Source: Ovoidimarina sp039190895 (GTDB lineage: Bacteria; Pseudomonadota; Alphaproteobacteria; Rhodobacterales; Rhodobacteraceae). From it: a stretch of DNA of 19,498 nucleotides. This document shows positions 15,764 to 19,498 of this stretch, in pieces. How positions within the stretch are numbered: the first letter of the stretch is position 1; each line of letters begins with the position of its first letter. Under the pieces are notes generated by a model that saw only the letters and a program-made list of their open reading frames with translations, was not told the origin of the DNA and searched no databases. A program made the position numbers and the translations under genes. The stretch covers positions 1-19,498 of the forward strand of contig JBCCXY010000072.1 of NCBI GenBank assembly GCA_039190895.1, given 5' to 3'.

Positions 15764-17589
15764 TGGGAACCATTCGTCTGACCGCCGCCCAAGCGTTGGT
15801 GCGGTACGTCGAGGCTCAGCTGAACGAAGACGGCGAGCCGTTTATCGCGGGAGTCTGGGCGATCTTCGGCCATGGCAATGTGGCGGCACTGGGCGAGGCG
15901 TTGCACGGCGCCAAGGACCGGTTGCCGACCTATCGCGGGCATAATGAGCAGACGATGGCGCACGCGGCGATTGCCTATTCGAAGCAGCTTGGGCGGCGTC
16001 GGGCAATGGCGGTGACGTCGTCCATCGGGCCGGGCGCGACGAACATGGTCACTGCCGCCGCGCTGGCCCATGTGAATCGGCTGCCGGTGCTGTTCCTGCC
16101 GGGCGATGTCTTTGCGAACCGGGGGCCGGATCCAGTGCTGCAGCAGATCGAGGTGTTCGGGGACGGGACGGTCTCGGCCAATGACTGCTTCAAGCCGGTC
16201 AGCCGCTATTTCGACCGGATAACGCGGCCCGAGCACATTCTGACTGCCCTGCCCCGCGCCTTCCGCACGATGACGGATCCCGCCGATTGTGGCCCGGTGA
16301 CGCTGGCGTTTTGTCAGGATGTTCAGGCAGAGGCGTATGACTATCCCCAGAGCTTCTTTGAGCCGCGCGTCTGGCATCAGCGTCGCATCCGGCCGGATGA
16401 GGCGGAGTTGGCCCGGGTGGCAGAGGCGCTGAAGGCCGCGAAGCGCCCGGTGATCGTGGCCGGTGGCGGGGTGCATTACGCGCAAGCCACGGAAACGCTT
16501 GAGGCTTTTGCAACGGCGCACAACATCCCGGTGGCCGAGACCCAGGCCGGGAAATCGGCGCTTCCGTGGGATCATCCGCTCAACCTTGGCCCGATTGGCG
16601 TGACCGGGGGTGAGCCTGCGAACGATGTCTGCGCCGAGGCGGATCTGGTGCTGGGCGTCGGCACGCGGTTTCAGGATTTCACCACCGGGTCCCGGGGACT
16701 GTTCGCCAACCCGGAGCGCAAGATCGTCAGCTTGAATGTGGCAGCCTATGATGCGGCAAAGCACAGTGCCTTGCCGTTGATGGCGGATGCGCGCGTCGGT
16801 TTGGAAGAGTTGGGCAACGCGCTGGGTGGCTTGGTCTTTGAAGGGGACCGCAAGGGGGCGAAGACTGCGTGGTTTGCGAAGGTCGATCCGCTGACCGACG
16901 CCCCGTCCACGAATGCGCTGCCAACCGATATGCAGGTCGTCGGTGCCGTTCAACGCGCAGCTACACCTGATACCGTTGCGATGTGTGCCGCAGGTACGAT
17001 GCCGGGCGAGTTGCACAAGCTATGGAAGTCGGGGCGTCCGGGCTCGTACCACATGGAATATGGGTTCTCGTGCATGGGCTATGAGATCGCCGGGGCGATG
17101 GGCATCAAGATGGCGCAGCCCGAGCGGGATGTGATCTGTTTTACCGGCGACGGCACCTACATGATGGCGAATTCCGAGATGGCCACGGCGGCGATGATGG
17201 GGATCTCGTTCACGGTTGTGGTCACGGACAATCGCGGTTTTGGCTGCATCAACCGGTTGCAGATGGGCACCGGAGGGGCAGAGTTTAACAACCTGTTGGA
17301 TCACGCCATCGGCGGGGAGAACTCGCAAATCGACTTCGCCAAGCATGCCGAGGCGATGGGGGCGAAAGCCGTAAAGGTTGGCTCGATTGCTGAGCTGGAA
17401 GACGCGCTGTCCAAGCGGTCTGAAGTCAAGGGGCCGTATGTCGTGGTCATCGACACTGATCCCTATCCCTCGACCGAGCATGGCGGGACCTGGTGGGAAG
17501 TTGGCGTGCCCGCTGTCTCGGTGCGTCCGACGGTGAACGACGCCTACGCGCGCGCTGTCGAGAAGAAGAAGACGCAACGAGCAGACTAG
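15763..17589 (+). CDS. iolD: 3D-(3,5/4)-trihydroxycyclohexane-1,2-dione hydrolase
   Basis: 608 residues, a thiamine-diphosphate enzyme that opens the ring of the trihydroxy dione to give 5-deoxyglucuronate. It has the three-domain layout of the family: N-terminal pyrimidine-binding part with catalytic Glu62 in GHNEQTMAHAA, a central domain with AKRPVIVAGGGVHY and AGKSAL, and a C-terminal diphosphate-binding motif. That motif starts GDGTYMMANSE (462-472) and ends at TDNRGFG, with DN in place of the more common NN. ATG 15763 overlaps the iolC stop by one base (TGATG) and has AGAGGA upstream; an upstream frame start at 15709 would add 18 unlikely residues. Translational coupling to iolC is likely. 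Confidence 0.94.
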   Translation: MGTIRLTAAQALVRYVEAQLNEDGEPFIAGVWAIFGHGNVAALGEALHGAKDRLPTYRGHNEQTMAHAAIAYSKQLGRRRAMAVTSSIGPGATNMVTAAALAHVNRLPVLFLPGDVFANRGPDPVLQQIEVFGDGTVSANDCFKPVSRYFDRITRPEHILTALPRAFRTMTDPADCGPVTLAFCQDVQAEAYDYPQSFFEPRVWHQRRIRPDEAELARVAEALKAAKRPVIVAGGGVHYAQATETLEAFATAHNIPVAETQAGKSALPWDHPLNLGPIGVTGGEPANDVCAEADLVLGVGTRFQDFTTGSRGLFANPERKIVSLNVAAYDAAKHSALPLMADARVGLEELGNALGGLVFEGDRKGAKTAWFAKVDPLTDAPSTNALPTDMQVVGAVQRAATPDTVAMCAAGTMPGELHKLWKSGRPGSYHMEYGFSCMGYEIAGAMGIKMAQPERDVICFTGDGTYMMANSEMATAAMMGISFTVVVTDNRGFGCINRLQMGTGGAEFNNLLDHAIGGENSQIDFAKHAEAMGAKAVKVGSIAELEDALSKRSEVKGPYVVVIDTDPYPSTEHGGTWWEVGVPAVSVRPTVNDAYARAVEKKKTQRAD

Positions 17590-17590
17590 A

Positions 17591-17800
17591 GTGTTCGACA
17601 AGCTTGGCCTTCGACACCGCTTCTTCCGACCCCTGTATCGGCGGGTCTTGACGGTGGCCGTCATTACGGGCTGGGGCGGGGTTGAGCTTTGGCTTGGCAA
17701 TGTCGGCTGGGCGGTTGGGTTCTTTGTGATCGCGGCACTCTGCGCGGTGGAGTTTTTTGTTCTGTTCGATCCCCAAAACTATGGAGACGAGGATGGCTGA
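17591..17800 (+). CDS. Small two-helix membrane protein between iolD and iolB
   Basis: 69 residues from GTG 17591, one base after the iolD stop. A basic N terminus (DKLGLRHRFFRPLYRRV) is followed by two hydrophobic segments (~20-34 and ~40-59) and an acidic end, QNYGDEDG. By the positive-inside rule the basic N-terminal end is probably cytoplasmic. It overlaps iolB by 8 bp, so it is held in the operon by coupling on both sides. I do not recognise a named family; possibilities include a helper of the ABC transporter or an unrelated small membrane protein. Coding is supported by tight packing and by the lack of any other frame that would explain the gap. Confidence 0.7.
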   Translation: MFDKLGLRHRFFRPLYRRVLTVAVITGWGGVELWLGNVGWAVGFFVIAALCAVEFFVLFDPQNYGDEDG

Positions 17801-18599
17801 CCTTCTGTGCAAGCCTTTCGGAACGCGCGGCGAGGTGCATCGGATCACGCCTGAGAGCGCCAATTGGCGCTATGTCGGCTTTTCGCTGCATCGGCTGAAG
17901 GCGGGGGACACGGCGGGCGCGGCCACGGGGGATCGCGAGGTCATTTTGGTGCTGGTCGAAGGCAAGGCACAGATCAGCGGCGCGGGGCAGGATTGGGGCG
18001 TTCTTGGCGACCGGATGTCTGTCTTCGAGAAAAGCCCGCCGCATTGCCTTTACTTGCCGAATGGGACGGAGTGGCGTGCGGTGGCCGAGACCGATTGCGT
18101 GCTGGCGGTGTGCTCGGCGCCCGGAATGGGCGGGCACGCGGCGCGGCGGATCGGGCCGGAGGGGATCACGCTGACCGAGCGGGGCAAGGGGACGAACACG
18201 CGATACATCAACAACATCGCCATGGAGCACGAGGATTACTGCGATGCGCTTCTCGTGACGGAGGTGTTCACGCCTGCGGGTCATTGGTCGAGCTACCCCA
18301 GCCACCGCCATGACGAGGATGACTATCCGCGGATCACGTATCTGGAAGAGACCTATTACCACCGCCTGAACCCCGCCGATGGCTTTGGGATCCAGCGGGT
18401 TTACACGGATGACGGGCAGTTGGACGAGACGATGGCTGTCTCGGACGGCGATGTTGTTCTGGTCCCGCGTGGCCACCATCCGTGCGGCGCGCCCTATGGG
18501 TTCGAGATGTATTACCTCAACGTGATGGCCGGTCCGAAGCGGAAGTGGCGCTTTGTGCCTTCGCCCGCCGTCGAGTGGATCATGGAGCGGGAGGGCTAG
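17793..18599 (+). CDS. iolB: 5-deoxy-glucuronate isomerase
   Basis: 268 residues, the usual length for IolB. It isomerises 5-deoxy-glucuronate, the IolD product, to 5-dehydro-2-deoxygluconate, which IolC then phosphorylates. The protein is a double cupin. The second cupin shows the metal-binding set SHRHDEDDYPRITYLEETYYHRL (His171, His173, Glu185/186) and VPRGHHPCGAPYGFEMYYLNVMAG (His228/229). ATG 17793 is chosen because it begins the conserved MADLLCKP start and GGAGACGAGG precedes it; ATG 17781 or 17757 would only add residues that overlap the small membrane gene. It is the last gene of the operon and converges on the siderophore-interacting protein gene with 9 bp between stops. Confidence 0.94.
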   Translation: MADLLCKPFGTRGEVHRITPESANWRYVGFSLHRLKAGDTAGAATGDREVILVLVEGKAQISGAGQDWGVLGDRMSVFEKSPPHCLYLPNGTEWRAVAETDCVLAVCSAPGMGGHAARRIGPEGITLTERGKGTNTRYINNIAMEHEDYCDALLVTEVFTPAGHWSSYPSHRHDEDDYPRITYLEETYYHRLNPADGFGIQRVYTDDGQLDETMAVSDGDVVLVPRGHHPCGAPYGFEMYYLNVMAGPKRKWRFVPSPAVEWIMEREG

Positions 18600-18611
18600 C
18601 CGATCCGGCTA
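18597..18611. terminator. Stem-loop holding both convergent stop codons
   Basis: TAGCCG and CGGCTA form a 6-bp stem around loop ATC. The first arm starts with the iolB stop TAG, and the second ends with CTA, which is the TAG stop of the minus-strand gene. It is short with no T-run, so it is only a weak terminator candidate for both operons. Confidence 0.45.
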
Positions 18612-19439
18612 CAGGGCAAGGGCCTGAAGGGTGCGTTCGTCCGACTCGGCTTCCTCGCGTTTGACCTTCTGATGTTCGTCCTCGCGCAGGCCGATGCGCC
18701 AGTAGCCTGAGGCGTAGCAGTCTTTGCGGTCTACGTTGTGGTCCCCACGGGCCAGCATGCGGAGGTTGCGGACGACACCGGTTTCTCCTGCAATCAGTGT
18801 TTGCACGCGCCCAGGCTCCCAATTCATGTCGCGCACGAATTCGATCTGGGCGGCTGATGGGGTGTGTGGATCCGGGTGGATGAACCAATGCTGGATGATC
18901 CCGGGCGGGGCGGCGATTGGCTGTCTGTCTTCCAGCGATGTCACTTCGAAGATCGCGTGTCCGCGCGCATCTTTTGGCAGCACTTCCAGGCCCGCTGCCG
19001 CCACGGGCAGCGCCGACATGTCGGCGGCGATCAGGTACCAATCGGCATGGAATTCGGTCAGTTTCGGCGCCCCTGGCCCGGCGAAGCCGCAAAAGCTGTT
19101 CTCGTCCGCTGCCTCGGCCCAGGCCGAGGCTGGGCCTTCATCGCCGTGGGCGACAAAGTCGACGTCGATCTCTCCCGCTTCGGGGCGGGCGTGGCGCACG
19201 GTGTAGGTCCGCGTCGTGGGCTTTGGGCCGTTGACGAGTTGCTCGGCGAAACTGGCGCGGGATTGGCCAGGCTCGGGCAGGAACAGCTTGAAATGGCCGC
19301 CTGCGCAGGACGCGGGGATGTCGCTGAGTTCGGGCGCGTGCATCGTTACCCGGATCATGTTGGGCGTGATCCGCTCGGACCGGGTGACGGACAGAAGGCG
19401 CGATGCACGCTTTTGCGGTCGTGGTTTCGGTGCTTGCAT
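18609..19439 (-). CDS. Siderophore-interacting protein (FAD-dependent ferric reductase family)
   Basis: 276 residues from ATG 19439, which has GGGAG 8 nt upstream; ATG 19454 and GTG 19481 are in-frame alternatives, but the latter lies inside the inverted repeat. Family members reduce ferric siderophores in the cytoplasm with NAD(P)H or ferredoxin to release iron. Visible features are the FAD-binding RTYTVR (77-82), the DVDFVAHGDEGPASAWAE segment that binds flavin phosphate, DWYLIAADMSALPVAAAGLEVLP in the NAD(P)H-binding fold, and the C-terminal YASGYWRIGLREDEHQKVKREE. The usual GDETALP is here AADMSALP. It is convergent with iolB and not part of the inositol operon, and its own promoter lies at the right edge. 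The siderophore used is unknown. Confidence 0.9.
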   Translation of the reverse strand: MQAPKPRPQKRASRLLSVTRSERITPNMIRVTMHAPELSDIPASCAGGHFKLFLPEPGQSRASFAEQLVNGPKPTTRTYTVRHARPEAGEIDVDFVAHGDEGPASAWAEAADENSFCGFAGPGAPKLTEFHADWYLIAADMSALPVAAAGLEVLPKDARGHAIFEVTSLEDRQPIAAPPGIIQHWFIHPDPHTPSAAQIEFVRDMNWEPGRVQTLIAGETGVVRNLRMLARGDHNVDRKDCYASGYWRIGLREDEHQKVKREEAESDERTLQALAL

Positions 19440-19460
19440 GTCGAGGGCTCCCATCCCGTG

Positions 19461-19487
19461 GTGGTCCGATTTTCGGACCACATCATA
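19461..19487 (-). promoter_or_regulatory. Promoter -10 and operator of the siderophore-interacting protein gene
   Basis: On the minus strand TATGAT (19482-19487, five of six consensus bases) is followed directly by a perfect inverted repeat of 9-bp arms GTGGTCCGA and TCGGACCAC spaced by 3 bases (19461-19481). The repeat would cover the start point, so a repressor site is likely. The sequence does not look like a Fur or Irr box as I know them. Any -35 box lies outside the window. Confidence 0.65.
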
Positions 19488-19498
19488 TACCTGATTAA

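Noticed and set aside
14288..17016. Minus-strand frames opposite iolC and iolD
   Set aside because: Arg/His/Pro-rich shadows with no recognisable domain; the plus-strand genes are unambiguous.

Overview
The window looks like chromosomal DNA of a GC-rich alphaproteobacterium, most likely a marine Rhodobacterales (roseobacter-type) organism. This is inferred from gene content and order (RpiR regulator, CUT2 sugar ABC transporter, iolC-DUF2090 fusion, iolD, iolB), the codon bias, and the large acidic RTX/LamG/PA14 secreted protein. No taxonomic search was possible.

Left part (1-5729): the 3' end of a vanadium-dependent haloperoxidase-like gene converges on a very large minus-strand gene across a strong hairpin terminator. 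That gene encodes a roughly 1570-residue secreted repeat protein: PA14, RTX, a histidine-rich module, LamG, RTX, a second copy of the module, LamG, an EEPAEEP tandem repeat, a short coiled coil and a poly-Asp tail. A roughly 540-bp regulatory region, including the upstream side of the glycosyltransferase, contains a minus-strand -10 box next to an inverted repeat.

Middle (5730-9804): a membrane-anchored family 2 glycosyltransferase, a convergent NAD(P)-binding SDR/NmrA-like protein, and a CHASE2-class III adenylate cyclase with an unusual catalytic residue.

Right part (9900-18599): a probable inositol catabolism locus. It has an RpiR/IolR-type regulator, a periplasmic sugar-binding protein, a permease, a single-domain ABC ATPase, IolC fused to DUF2090, IolD, a small two-helix membrane protein and IolB. 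Two operator-like palindromes with the GGAA-N6-TTCC pattern overlap the predicted promoters of the regulator and of the transporter/catabolic operon. This suggests one repressor controls both. Genes from the binding protein to iolB are close or overlapping and read as one operon. The inositol dehydrogenase (iolG/idhA), dehydratase (iolE) and semialdehyde dehydrogenase (iolA) are not in the window.

End (18609-19498): a minus-strand siderophore-interacting flavoreductase, convergent with iolB. The two stop codons lie in one small stem-loop, and its promoter is overlaid by a perfect 9-bp inverted repeat.
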